Positions 1-12,039 of a stretch of DNA of 64,000 bases are shown in pieces; within the stretch, counting starts at the first letter, position 1, and each line of letters opens with the position of its first letter. The DNA is taken from positions 3,844,001 to 3,908,000 of the forward strand of contig NGZR01000001.1 in the NCBI GenBank assembly GCA_002197995.1. Direction: 5' to 3'. The notes under the pieces are model-generated. The model worked only from the letters and a program-made list of their open reading frames with translations, had not been told where the DNA came from and did not search any database. The position numbers and the translations under genes are program-made. This DNA comes from Gaeumannomyces sp. JS-464 (taxonomy: Eukaryota; Ascomycota; Sordariomycetes; Magnaporthales; Magnaporthaceae).

Positions 1-457
1 CGCCCTGGGTGAAAGGCCCGCACATCAGCATTTCCTTCTCACACACCGCCCAGGCAAGCCCCAGCCTCGCTCAAGATTATCTGATCCCGGCACCCGTGGA
101 CCCAAACTTGGAGCCAGGAAGAGCCGAGGGGGCATCTCGAGGGCTTAGCGAAGGGCGCCCGAGTAGTTGACCGTAGGGTGTCGCAACACATTCGTGTTGG
201 TATCCAAAAGTAGAGCTTCCCATAAGGCCGTTGGAACGACATGGCTCCTTGCCGGTGCTGGACATGACGGCGGCGGCCCCGGGTCCAGCGCGTTTATTGC
301 GCAGAGGTATCCCAAGCAGACATAATGTATCAAGCCACAATTTCCATCCCAGCTTGCAAATACCCCCGGACGGAATACATAGGCACCAACGTGAGCACGG
401 ACCGATAAACATTCCTCCAGCGACCTCACTCAACAATCAGGACAAGATTTTACCCTC
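1..457. other. Window edge, no recognisable gene
   Basis: Three overlapping open frames of 67-119 codons lie on the minus strand, but none shows a recognisable domain and none has a good start context. The sequence could be the 3' flank of the APH-type gene or part of a gene cut by the window edge. I see nothing firm here. Confidence 0.3.
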
Positions 458-1681
458 TCAAGAATAGCCCCCGTGCAAATAACCCATCTCCTTTAGAACC
501 TCCTTTTCCAAGTTCGATTGGATATCCTTAGTCCATGGCTCAGGATCTTCAGCCCCAGCTTTGCGAACCCAGCCTTGACAAATGTCCGAAGATCGCTCCA
601 GCTTCTCCCTCTCCATCCACTTCGCCTGGACTCGGATTCCGACGTTTCGCGCCATCCTTCTCTTCATGGACTCGTTGGTAACCCAGAGCGCCTCGATCAG
701 CTTAGCATGGCACTCTGCTTGCGGCACCAGATGGCAAGTGCGCTCCTTGAACAGGAATACCAGGTGAAATGCATGTTCGAAATCCCAAGCTTGGTATCCT
801 TGACTCCATACTTGTAGGCAAACAGGTAGAAGCCAGCCATCTCCCAGTCGACGATGGCAGCCAGCTCGTAGCGCGGGGCTTCATCCTCGGCCTGCGAGGC
901 TTGCCGGACGAGCACGTCGCGGGGCTCGAGGTCGTTGTGACAGAGGACGGCGTGCGACAGGAGGTCGTCGAGGTCTGAATGATTAAATCTCACACAGCCT
1001 AGGCCCTCACGCGCCGCCTCGATCACGACGCCTTCGTTCGTCTCCGAAAGCCTGCAGTCGCGCGAATCCAAGGCACCCGCTGGGAGGATTTCGGTCAAGA
1101 GTTTCTTGAGACCTGGAGAGTGTCCACGCGCACAATCGGGGGGGGGGGGGGGGGGGGGGGGGGGCCGAGGCACCAGGCCCTGGACGGCAAGAGGCGCCCA
1201 GTAGGTTTTGAACGGCCTCGCTATCCCGAACCAACTCGTGAAGCTTCTCCACAGCACCAACGACAGAATCCATCAGCTCCGCCTGATGGGTAGGGCTGAG
1301 CGTCTCCCAGACATCCTCGAGGTTGACCGTTCCCATACAGTACTCAGTCACGGAATAGTCGACATGCCTTCCGTCTGCGGTCGACGCTGTGCCGACGTCA
1401 AACATCGCCGGGACAAGATCGGGTAGTTGGCCCTGCCCCAATCGCTGGAAAGCCGCGACATCGAACAAGCGACATCCGCACCCCTCTGTTTCCAGCCGCA
1501 CAACAAGATCCTTGGGATAACCAGGAAGCGGAGAGGCCTCGAGATGGAGGCTGAAAGTGCAAGTGTCGAGTGAGTTTGCGAGAATTTTGCACCTTGCCAC
1601 CGTGGCGTCAGGCCCGCCCCAGAAGATGTCGTAGAGAACCTTATCGTCCGGGACGAGTTCTTGTTTCTCGTATGAAGCCAT
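458..1681 (-). CDS. Aminoglycoside phosphotransferase (APH) family protein, two frameshifts
   Basis: The gene starts at ATG 1681 (MASYEKQELVPDD) and ends at the stop at 458. The family signature is clear in the second half: HNDLEPRDVLV is the catalytic (Brenner) loop and AIVDWEMAGFY holds the metal-binding Asp. The following DTKLGISNMHFTWY and LFKERT stretches are typical of fungal APH-fold proteins. These are kinase-fold enzymes whose small-molecule substrates are mostly unknown; antibiotic resistance should not be assumed. The frame breaks twice: at a run of 27 G (1138-1164, read as poly-Pro) and at 753-757, where one base seems missing. The two shifts cancel, giving about 407 residues, a normal size. 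The gene could be a real pseudogene or intact with sequencing errors. No partner gene is adjacent. Confidence 0.75.
1138..1164. repeat. Run of 27 G inside the APH gene
   Basis: The run is an uninterrupted (G)27 on the plus strand, read as poly-proline on the coding minus strand. The reading frame changes across it: the N-terminal half reads into one frame and the catalytic half continues in another, so the run length is off by one modulo three. It is a slippage-prone site and an assembly-error hotspot. Confidence 0.95.
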
Positions 1682-2520
1682 CTCGCGGCCGAAAAATGCT
1701 ACCCCAGGCAGAATTGGCGTAAGAGACGAACAAGAAGACCGGTAGAGGGGGGAAAGAGGTTGGCGTCAGTGGCGCCAAACCCTGGCAATTTTGCCCTGTC
1801 ATCTTTTCTCTGTTCACCTCAGACTCGTGCCTTTTCAAACGCGATGGCAAGGGGCTGCGTCTTTCTTGGCCGTTACCGTCGAATGCCGAGCAGCACAGGT
1901 CAACATGAACAGAGTGATGCAGGCAGCCCACAAACTCACTCTGGGAAGATCCGTTACCATTCGGTAACCTGTTAGGCGGGCCGGTGTGCCCACCAACGGC
2001 CACACACAATGAACAAGGCCCTTCCTTGGGTCACGCGGCCGCCGAAATCTCGGTCACTTGCGGGGCCATCGGCTCGATGTTCCGCGAGTTTAAGGGGTTA
2101 ACGCCAGCACCTGCCCTCCCTCCGCCCGTATGGAGCAAGCTGTTGGCTCGACATACCCGGATAGGAGTTTTCCGACACCAGTGACTCTTTGTATGACCAG
2201 ACTTGGGCGTACCCGTCAAACACCGGTCGAAGTCTATTGGCTCACAACATCCGGAAGGGAGATAGTGACGGAAAGACTTGTAACTTGTTTAACAAGCACC
2301 TGGCTCAAGCCTTGGAGGTGACAAGGGATGCTTAGCTCCCTTGGGCTTGAATACAAGGCGGATCAGCTCCAGCATACCTTTAGTGGACAGCCATCTAACT
2401 TCAGCCTTTATAGTGTGCTCAACTCTTTCCTCGCATTGGTTTGTCGTATTGTGTGGGTGGTAGGCTTGCAGCAGTTATCAGCGTCTTGTTTCGGTAGAGT
2501 CCCAGGTTGATATTGCCGTC
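1682..2520. other. Intergenic region upstream of the APH gene
   Basis: This is the 5' flank of the minus-strand APH gene and, at its right end, the promoter side of the small candidate gene at 2.5 kb. Only short open frames without recognisable domains are present. I see no repeat or RNA gene. Confidence 0.4.
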
Positions 2521-2540
2521 GATGTGCGATGGCTAATGGT

Positions 2541-2548
2541 TATAAAAG
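2541..2548 (+). promoter_or_regulatory. TATA box
   Basis: A perfect TATAAAAG is followed by a pyrimidine-rich leader, as in strongly inducible fungal promoters. It lies about 110 bases upstream of the ATG at 2653 and supports a real transcript in this otherwise empty interval. Confidence 0.6.
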
Positions 2549-2652
2549 AGCCAGCTACTCTCGATCCAAGTCCCTCATCTCGACCCTCTCCTGCACCCTA
2601 CCCTCAAACAAGAACTCACTACCTATCTAGCCACGCAATTTCAAGCTTATAC

Positions 2653-3042
2653 ATGAACAAACAGCACCATTCCGAGAACCATTCCACCCAACTAGGCCCA
2701 ATCTCTCAACCAAAAAAACAGCCAGCAAGTTACACCTACGTGTTGGTAATTAGCCCAAGATCGTCTCATTTAACTTCTACATTATAGTGGCGTACTCGAA
2801 CAACAACTCCCAACCCGTCAACCAGAACAAGTGTGGCAAGTGCGGAAAGAACTTCAACGGCCCTAAACAGAATTGCACCTGTGAGTTAGACATAGGTCTC
2901 TCGGGATGATTGTGTTCGCTGCGCAAAGAAAACTTGGTTCGTAGTTTTCTTCCCCGGAACAGCCCGGACAGGAAGATCAGACGCGGACGGGACGTTATTA
3001 TTTCCCGTTGGATTTTCAGAAGAGGCTGACATTGCCGCAACA
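2653..3042 (+). CDS. Candidate small Cys-rich protein (CGKCGK motif), spliced
   Basis: Downstream of the TATA box, a block at 2788-2880 reads AYSNNNSQPVNQNKCGKCGK then NFNGPKQNCTC and ends exactly at a strong 5' splice site (GTGAGT, 2881). It begins after an acceptor (TTATAG, 2787) with a TTTAAC branch site. The block's first codon is completed by an A upstream of the intron; with the weak donor GTTACA at 2729 this makes an ATG split by the intron. An alternative is an upstream start at 2653 with the same splice. The 3' end is uncertain: reading through gives a stop at 2905-2907, while splicing to an acceptor near 2969 gives a tail ending at 3042. The CxxC and CxC pattern suggests metal or zinc binding (inference). 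I do not recognise the family. Confidence 0.4.
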
Positions 3043-3049
3043 TAAATAA

Positions 3050-4854
3050 ACGGGGCGAGGAGAGGCAGGATCTTGTCGCTCGATGAATTTAACTATCGTT
3101 CTTGTTTCGCGGACTCAGTTCAAGCCTGCGTGCACATACACAGCTGTTTCTTGAATCTCACAGCCTAAACAGTATAGTAAGTGCAAATTTTCAACTCTAG
3201 ATCCTAGCGGCGGGTAGGCAACACAAAGTCCTTGAGACCCCTGGATCCTCTCAGCTAGTTAGCCTGTAACGAGCTGAGAGCGTCAAAGCGATCTAGGTAG
3301 CTCCGATGTTGAACAGCGTAGTCTCCTGAAATCTCTAGGGGTCGAGGTTCAAAGAGCTCTTGTCTTTCTTATCCATAAAACGCCTAAGCCTATTCTTGTT
3401 ACGAATCTTTTAAGAACTGAGCGTTTGGGGTGCAGGAAATTTGCCAGATTTGCACTTTATGGTACTGCTTTGGTGTGATAGAAGTCTGGCGAGGTAGCGT
3501 GCTACCGTTGGAAGCTATAACCTGCCTGCTGCACACATCATATCTCCACTCCTCCTTTTCTCTTTCCAGTTCAATCCTTCAGCGTATGTCTTAAGGTTTT
3601 TGTAGGTAGGTCAGGGGATTTAGGGGCTTTGAAAATTTCAGGAACTGCAGTCAGTGGCTAGAATGGGCATCCACGCCCTTTGGCAGGTGGAGGAGGGACG
3701 CCTTTGACGCATCTAGAGGCCCTCGATACCTCAAATTTGCGATGGTATTGTAAACCGCTTCCGTCACACAGTCAACACTGCTGGTCGCCAGGACCAGATG
3801 AATTTAAAGATCAATCCTGCACCTCTGCCTGCCGCACCCGGGTTGGCTAACAGGTGTGGCTGAATGCTGGCTGGATGCCATGCCGCCATACAAACCGAGG
3901 AACCATTGGACAAGGTCTTCCTTCGCGAGTAAACCAGTTTACTGTCAGCCAAAGATGCGGGACGTTCTTTGCCGCACAATCACCTTTTAGCGTGCTATTC
4001 CTGCGGTTTCCCGCATGTGGCCAGATGGTAGGCAGACTATGAATGGAGTCGTTATTTTCTCGGGGTTTTCAGGGACTTAACTGGATCGGATTCTTCTTTT
4101 CCTCCAGCTCAAACGCCATTTTTACTCCACATGCAAGAGGTCTTGACCTTAGCGGACGAACCAAAATGCCACGCCTCGGACAGGCCCTGCGGGGGCTGCG
4201 GCTGCAATTGAGAGGCACATAGGCAGCGTCAAGGGCTGCACCGGATATCGGCCTCGCTGGGCTGGACCCTTGGCTGCCCAAAGGGGCGGCCGTAAAAAGA
4301 CCAGCTCATTGAAGGCGGCGATGACGTGCTTTGGATCACCCCACACTTTTCCCCCATGCGGAGCTGTAGTATGTGGGCTCCATTGAGTTTCCATGCCGCC
4401 GCGCAAAACCCCCGCTTCCCAAGCCCACGGTGCCGAGGGTGCTCCCAGAAAAATGTTGTGTAAGGGAATGATGAGATCAAAACCGTGCCCGGGCTGCCCC
4501 CCCTCACAAGCTTTAGCTGGACGTGACACCATGGGGCTACTAGCTAGGCTGGGCCGACAGCTCGCAGCGCCGGTTACGGACGGTCCCTGATCTGGATTTC
4601 CCGCATGGCAGCTGGCGCAAATCCTATCCATTTACATAATGGGTCTCATTTCCCCATACTTGATCGTAAAAACACCTTGTGTATTTATCCCTCCTTCTGA
4701 TCAAAAAAGAGTTCCCTCCCGTGATCCATTGAGCGCCATCCTTCTTGCTAGAACACAGGACGGCCTGTTCCAACGGCCCTTGACGAGGACACCCTCACAC
4801 TCCGCCTCACTCACCTAACCCGAGGTAATTCGGTCAGCCCATCTTGCCGCCAAC
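3050..4854. other. Intergenic, possible transcript tail and sulfhydrylase promoter
   Basis: Between 3150 and 3650 there are good splice-like signals (GTAAGT 3177, CTTTCCAG before 3571, GTATGT 3584, TTTCAG near 3643) but no coding frame between them, so they may belong to an untranslated tail or a non-coding transcript. A 160-codon minus-strand frame at 4149-4631 has no domain and overlaps the promoter; I do not call it a gene. The last 150 bases are pyrimidine- and CCA-rich leader of the next gene. Confidence 0.35.
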
Positions 4855-6420
<1,566 letters not shown>

Positions 6421-6467
6421 TCAGATAGGAGACAGAGAAGAACCATAGAGAAGCCTGTGATATGTTT

Positions 6468-6473
6468 AATAAA
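6468..6473 (+). terminator. AATAAA polyadenylation signal of the sulfhydrylase gene
   Basis: AATAAA lies 48 bases after the stop codon of the sulfhydrylase gene in an AT-rich stretch, a plausible cleavage and polyadenylation signal. Confidence 0.45.
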
Positions 6474-6802
6474 ATACCCTCATGTGTTGAATGCAGATTC
6501 TACTGGCAATGAGCAAGCCCCGTTGTTTTCTCGCTTTGAGATTTTGATAAAACTGAAGAAATCAGGAGCAAAGCTGGGTGACCGAATTGAAGCCGCCTAG
6601 CGCTGAAGAAACGCCAGTCGGAGCGTTTGGTCAAATATGTGGGGCGGCGCCAAGACCAGAAACGACACCGCACACATCATGGACGACAGCTCCAGCCAGC
6701 GTACCTAGAAACCGACCGCCGGCGACAGCGCACCTCACCAACAGCTGCCCCAGCTCAAACCACCGCAATTCCCAAGGGGCAGACGAGACCCTCACCCCAA
6801 AA
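6474..6802. other. Short intergenic region / EMC7 promoter
   Basis: Contains the 5' flank of the EMC7 gene; an open frame runs through it into EMC7 from 6578, but the signal-peptide methionine at 6803 marks the real start. No TATA box seen. Confidence 0.4.
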
Positions 6803-7765
6803 ATGAAGTTCTCGCTCCTCCCTCTGCTCGGCCTGGCCGGGAGCTCCCTGTCCTCCGCCGCCCCCGAGCCGCCCACAACATCCGTCCTCATCTCCATCCC
6901 CGCCTCGCACGTCCTCGCGAACCCCAACGCCCTCCCCGCCGCGACGCGCGCGACCCTCTCCACGCTGGGCGGCCCGGCCCTGTCCGCGCCCCTGACCGCC
7001 GCCAACGCCTTTGTGTTCGCGCGCGTGCCGCCGGGGTCGTACCTGCTCGACGTGCACAGCGCCTCCCACGCCTTCGCGCCGCTGCGCGTCGACGTCGCGC
7101 CCGCGAGCGCCGGCGTCGGCGCCTCCGCGGGCAAGAAGCAGCAGCAGCAGCAGGTCGAGCTGGCTGTGTCGGCCTGGGAGACGTTCCGCGGGAACGACTG
7201 GGGCAACAAGGGCGAGGCGGCGAGGCGGGTCGAGGGCGGTGGGTTCGAGGTGAGGTGTCTGGGCAGGAAGGAGTATTATATGGAGCGCAGCAGCTGTAGG
7301 TTCTCTTTCTTTCCGAGCTGTTTTCTGTTTTGTGTGTTTCTTGAGCTAACCACACTTGCCTGCAGTCTCCGTCATGAGCATCCTCAAGAACCCCATGATC
7401 CTGCTCGCCATGGTCAGCATGGGCATCTTCCTTGGCATGCCGTACCTGCTCGAGAACAGTGCGTTCCCTTCCCTCTTTACTCCGCTTTTCAATGTTTCCT
7501 TTTACAGCTTCACATAGTACTGACACAAGACACCTACCGCGCAGTGGACCCCGAGGTGCGCGCCGAGTTCGAGGCGCGGCAGAAGAGCAACCCGATGAAC
7601 GCGGTGCTGGGCGCTGCGGGCGGCGGCGGCCAGCCCGGAGGCGGCTTCGACATGGCCGCGTTCCTCGCCGGCTCCAACAGCGGCGGTAAGAGGGATGAGA
7701 CCGGTACCCCGCCGCCTCAGCCGAGCGGGGGCAACGGCGGGGGCAAAAAGAACCAGCGGAGGTGA
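6803..7765 (+). CDS. EMC7: ER membrane protein complex subunit 7 homologue
   Basis: Component of the ER membrane complex, which inserts and helps fold membrane proteins. Exons 6803-7295, 7366-7458 and 7545-7765 give 268 residues. The start at 6803 opens with a signal peptide (MKFSLLPLLGLAGSSLSSAA), followed by the beta-sandwich (carboxypeptidase regulatory-like) domain with the family pattern PPGSYLLDVHS. A transmembrane helix (MILLAMVSMGIFLGMPYLL) follows, preceded by FSVMSILKNP and followed by the conserved DPE...EFEARQ segment. The C-terminal tail is Gly/Pro-rich, low complexity. A short Gln run (Q5) sits in the lumenal domain. The intron phases are consistent and no frameshift is present. 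Confidence 0.9.
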   Translation: MKFSLLPLLGLAGSSLSSAAPEPPTTSVLISIPASHVLANPNALPAATRATLSTLGGPALSAPLTAANAFVFARVPPGSYLLDVHSASHAFAPLRVDVAPASAGVGASAGKKQQQQQVELAVSAWETFRGNDWGNKGEAARRVEGGGFEVRCLGRKEYYMERSSCRFSFFPSCFLFCVFLELTTLACSLRHEHPQEPHDPARHGQHGHLPWHAVPAREQCVPFPLYSAFQCFLLQLHIVLTQDTYRAVDPEVRAEFEARQKSNPMNAVLGAAGGGGQPGGGFDMAAFLAGSNSGGKRDETGTPPPQPSGGNGGGKKNQRR

Positions 7766-8345
7766 GGTAATCCAACGCGGAATACCTACGATACGAGAGG
7801 GTAAGATAGAATGGAAGGGATTGGAACGGACGGTTTGTGCTTCGCGCAGGTGCATATCTAGACGGTGTACTGTCGCAACATAGGTTGGTTTACGCGCTAT
7901 AGACTGGTGGGTGTTTCGAGCTTACTTGCATACACTACTATTGACGATCCTTGACACGATCTCTAGATGCTGTTTGAATACTTGACTACCGCTAACATCA
8001 TAATCTGTATCCTAGGGGTGATTTGTGTCCTTTATCCTGAACTCGGGTAGTGCGTCGAAATCGCCGCGATGTTTGAACATCAAGAGAGACAGTCTTGGAC
8101 CACATTCATTAACAAAAACTTACACAATATAATAGTCGACGGAAAGACGCCGAGAACATACAGGCATCCAACTAGAATTATGAACAGTGAAGTTGATCCG
8201 GGTGAGAATAACACATTTAGGAATCCGTGAAGCGTGTGGGGCAGTCGCAACAGCCGCGACGACTGCCAGGGGATGAGAGGGACGAAAGCAGTGAAGCAGC
8301 AATTTGCTGGTTCTTTTGAACTGCTCGCTCGGCCAACCCACCCCA
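7766..8345. other. Convergent intergenic region
   Basis: Tail-to-tail spacer between EMC7 and the WW-domain gene. It is AT-richer than its neighbours and holds only the 3' ends of both transcripts; I see no gene. Confidence 0.4.
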
Positions 8346-9585
8346 TTAAAAATCGCCGCCGCCAAAGTCGCCACCAAAGTCGCCACCGCCATTGAAATCA
8401 CCAGCGCCGTCCTGGTAGCCCTCCTGATACGCATCGTGATCATGGTGGCTGATGGCGCTGCCGAGCAGTGCGCCGCCGAGCAGGCCGGCTCCCGCGCCCA
8501 GCGCCAGGCCGCCCGCCATGCCCATGCCGGCGCCTCCGCGCCCGCGCCCCGCCTGCTGCTGCTGCGGCGGGTACGCGCCGCCGTACGGGTGCTGCTGCGG
8601 CGGGTAAGCCCCGTACGGCGGCTGGCCGTACTGCTGCTGCGGCGGCGGGTAGCCCCCGTACGGCGGCTGGCCCCATCCGCCTCCGTATCCGGGCTGCGGC
8701 GACCCGTAGCCGCCGTAGACCTGCTGCGGCGGCGGGCTGCCGTACATGGCCGGGGGCGGCGACTGGTACCCCTGCTGGTAGCCCGCGCCCGGGTAGCCGC
8801 CGCCGTTGTGGCCCGCGCTGTGGGGGGACTGCGGGCTGTACGGTGGCTGCGCGGGCGAGGCGAAGGCGGGCTGCTGCGGCCGGGTCGGCGTCTTGCTCTT
8901 GAACAGCTTGCTGAAGAGGCTGCGCGAGCCCTTCTCCGACTTTGTCCGCGCCGGCAGCTGGCCCGGGAAGGCCTGCGGGGCGAGGCGACGGCGCGCGCGC
9001 GCGCGTCCTCCTCCGCCTGGAGCTCGGCGGCCAGCTTTGCGTCCGACTCGAAGGTGCTGTCCTCTGTCGGCGCCGGGGATGGGAGTGGCGCCTTTTCGTC
9101 GCCGCCGCCGCCGGGCTTGGTGGAGCCCGGGATGGGCGGCGGGGCGGACGACGACGACGATGCGCCGGGGTTGGGGCTGGTGGCTGCGTCGTCGACGGGG
9201 CTCCCCTTCACGTCGCTCACGGTCGCGGCGGCTTTCGAGGTCGGTGCCGAGTCGGCGTAGGACGGGGGAGGGCCGGCGGGCGGCTCAACGTCCAGGGGCG
9301 GCGGGGGAAGATTGGGATTGGTCCATTGCGTCTGCCCGCTTGGCCGGTGGAAGTAAAACCTATTTGTAAGTGCGTGGTGGGTCAGCCGGGTTTCTGTCGT
9401 TACGTCGTCGCGATCAAAATACACAAGGTTAATAGGGTTTCGGTAGAGCCGGCAGCTGCGTACCATTTCTGGTCCCGCGCGCTCCATTGCAGCTCCCACC
9501 CAAACGGGAGATCCGGGGCGTCGGGAGGGGGTGGTCCCGGGGGCGGTCCCGGGGGCGGGCCCGGAAGAGGTGTGACGGTGGCCAT
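8346..9585 (-). CDS. WW-domain protein with Pro/Gln/Tyr repeats and Gly-rich tail
   Basis: Exon 1 (9464-9585) and exon 2 (8346-9359) are joined inside the WW domain: [15 protein letters not shown] is followed by [16 protein letters not shown], giving both tryptophans and the usual spacing. WW domains bind Pro-rich ligands such as PPxY. After the WW domain comes a Pro/Ser-rich linker, a basic patch ([19 protein letters not shown]), tandem [15 protein letters not shown]-type repeats, a Gly/Ala helix ([18 protein letters not shown]) and a His/Asp/Gly-rich end ([14 protein letters not shown]). The frame breaks in a (CG) repeat at 8991-9005: one repeat unit too many; removing two bases gives 377 residues. 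The protein's own PPY motifs could bind its WW domain (inference). Role unknown. Confidence 0.8.
8560..8730 (-). repeat. Tandem Pro-Gln-Tyr-Gly coding repeats
   Basis: Degenerate repeats of the type [10 protein letters not shown] / [13 protein letters not shown] occupy this part of the WW-domain gene. Codons are biased to CCG/CAG/TAC/GGC, giving a near-periodic GC-rich DNA pattern. Confidence 0.75.
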
Positions 9586-10463
9586 CGACTCGTTGATTTG
9601 AGGGATATATCTTGGGTAAAAGGGAGAAATATATGAGGATGAGAAAGGCAGTAGTGGATCTTTGTTGCAGAAGTTGAAATGTAGGAGGAAGATCGATTTC
9701 GTCCGTCGGAGCAGGCGGAGAGCTATTAGTGCCCAGGAGCTGTGGTGCACCCACCGAGACCGCGGACAGGACCTCTCCCAGTGCGATGAGGCAAATCGCT
9801 GACGACAGGGGCTTAGACGGTGGGTGGGTGGGGTAATCAGGCGTTTGGGGCGGGTTGCTACGTGAGGGGTAAGCGTGCAGTGTATTGCGCAGGGACCTGG
9901 GATTTCTAGCAGTGATTTTATATGACAGATGCACTCGAAGTATAGGTTCTAAGCATGTTCGCCGCAGAGCAAGAGCGGCGGCGTGACGATGCGGCCGGCG
10001 GTGGCGGCGGTGGCGGCGGGTGTGGGCAAAAACTCGACGGTGCCATGCGGCTGCCCAGATGCCCAGCTGCACCCGGCCCTCCTCAAGCGGGCTTCATCGG
10101 GGGGCATGGCGAAACGCTTGCTCCACGGGGTCCAGCCCAGGGGGAATCGGCTCAGCGGGCGCGATCAGCAGTGGAGGCCGTTCAGAATCTTTTGCGCCCC
10201 TTCATTGATGTTCGTGTGGTGATTGATTGATCCGTCAATTGGTGACGCGAAAGCCATCGCGCGGGCGCGCCATCACCTATGGACCCATTGTTGGGCGCGC
10301 GCTGGCGCTGGCGTGAGCTGAGGTGGGGTGGTGGGTCGCAAGCCACAGCACGTGGGCATGGGCGCCTCTGGGCATTTGAGGGCGGCAAAGCGACGAGAAA
10401 AAAAGACTGAAGAAATTGAAGAGAGAAAATAAAGAAACATTTCGCAAATACACACCACCGGCC
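9586..10463. other. Intergenic region, promoter of the WW-domain gene
   Basis: Upstream flank of the minus-strand WW-domain gene. It contains a GGC/GGT-rich stretch (about 9985-10020) that gives spurious Gly/Ala open frames. No gene recognised. Confidence 0.4.
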
Positions 10464-12039
10464 TCAATTCTCCCTACTACCTACCGTAGTGCGACTTCCG
10501 CCGTCTGTTTCTGGGGCTGGCCAGTCGATTCCAGCCTCGATATCCACGGTGCGGAATTTCCACGTCAGAGAGTCCACCGCCAACCCCCATTCTCCAAGCC
10601 ATCTAGAGAGCTGATCTGCAAGCCGCGACGCCCTCACTCGGCACTCAATATCACCCTTCTCAAGAAGGCGGATGGCGCTTTCCATCTCGGCCCAGCATTT
10701 CGCTCGCTCGTCGTCTCTCAACGCCATATTCCCCGCTGCGCCCGCGAGCTCTGCCCGGTCCCGGTGAGCACACGCGAGCAGTTTTAACGCAAAGCTGAAG
10801 GCAAGCGTCGCCAGAGCCCATTTCGGAGCTCCACCAGCCACGCAGGGCAGCGCCACGGCCATTTTGCGGAGCTTCGAGAGCCACTGCACCCGGTCTTCGG
10901 TCTCGCAGATGTAGTAGACGCCGTAGGTGAAGTGGTACACGACGGCTACCCTCGCCTCGTCCGAGAGCCCCGGCGTGGCCTCCATCTTGTCCAACAGAAT
11001 GTGGAGCTTCCGCCTGAACAGCTCCTTATCGACAGTCGGGGATCCCAGAACTTGCAGTACGTTGACCACATCTGGAGCGTGATCACGTTCTCTTCTCCAA
11101 TTAGCAGTCGAAGTTCTTTGATGACCTTGAAGGTTCCGATCCGCAGCGTGTCTCGGAGCTCCCTGGCCGGGATCTGGCCTAGCGAGGTGACCAGATGAAA
11201 GAGGGGATGCTCTAGCCCAAGGTGTGCCTCGACTGCCCCTTTGATCGCCGCCAAAACCCTTGGCAGGGCTCGGAGCTGTGGTAGCTGGGTATCAAGCCCC
11301 TGGATCCTGTTAAGCATGCGCCAGAGCTTCACAATCGTCGCTGGGCTTTGGTAGAGCTCTGGCAGCCGGAGCCCGTGCAGAATACGCTCGATGGCCAGAC
11401 CGGCGCTGCCGGTGAGCTTGGACTGCCCCAGGACCCATGCCGTGTAGCACTGGTCCGACAGAGTCTGCCACGTCTGCGAGCTGTCCGGGGATCGCTGGGC
11501 TTGACAAAGCCGGCGACATCAGCAGACCACCCATGGCTCCTCGGGTCAAATATGCCGTACAAGTAATGGTCGACGCTCCAGATTACCTGGTGGTGGTTGA
11601 CGTGCTGATGTGATGTCAGGGGTCGAGGAACCGAGTCAACCGCGAGCTCGAAGTCATATATGGATACGATGTCACCGGTGATCCTGTCAGGTGCTGGCTT
11701 GGGCAGAGCCCTTGGTCTTGACCCATGGACCTTCCTCCAGCCCCAGGATTTGATCTTCTTGTCATATGCAGATTTGCTCCTGTTACCAAATTGTCAGAGA
11801 GCAAGCGTTAGGCCATAGCCATCGGTTTAGCGGCCGAAAAAGGACACAAGAAGGACTCACCGCTGGCCAAACTGGTATATGCACCACATGACATCTGTCA
11901 CCACCCGCAAAGGAAACTAGTCTTGCGTATACAACGCGTGGATCCTTTCCCGCTCTTCTTCCCACCTCGTAGCCGTTACTTTGGCTCGGAGTCTGGAATG
12001 TTTTGCTCTAGCCTGAGGCAACCCCTTCGCCTCAAGCAT
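10464..12039 (-). pseudogene. Clr5-domain protein, broken by a stop and two frameshifts
   Basis: Exon 1 (11861-12039) begins MLEAKGLPQ and enters a Clr5 domain (RWEEERERIHALYTQD). The second half of the domain (SAYDKKIKSWGWRK) is in exon 2 (10464-11779), across a GTGAGT...AACAG intron. An in-frame TAG (11917-11919) interrupts the domain. Frameshifts lie near 11485-11486 and 11072-11073; each is repaired by one added base, giving an open span of about 498 codons apart from the TAG. The long C-terminal part has helical, Leu-rich segments and a YHFTYGVYYICE stretch. Clr5 is a DNA-binding-like N-terminal domain of large, variable Pezizomycotina families. TAG could come from CAG by a C-to-T change, the RIP direction (inference). 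This is the one gene here with a nonsense codon, so decay is likely. Confidence 0.65.

Noticed and set aside
4149..4631. 160-codon minus-strand open frame upstream of the sulfhydrylase gene
   Set aside because: No domain, overlaps another frame on the same strand and sits in promoter sequence.
8120..10072. 650-codon minus-strand open frame as one protein
   Set aside because: It runs through the WW-gene intron and past its true start and shifts out of the real frame after the CG repeat; the spliced WW protein explains the conserved parts.
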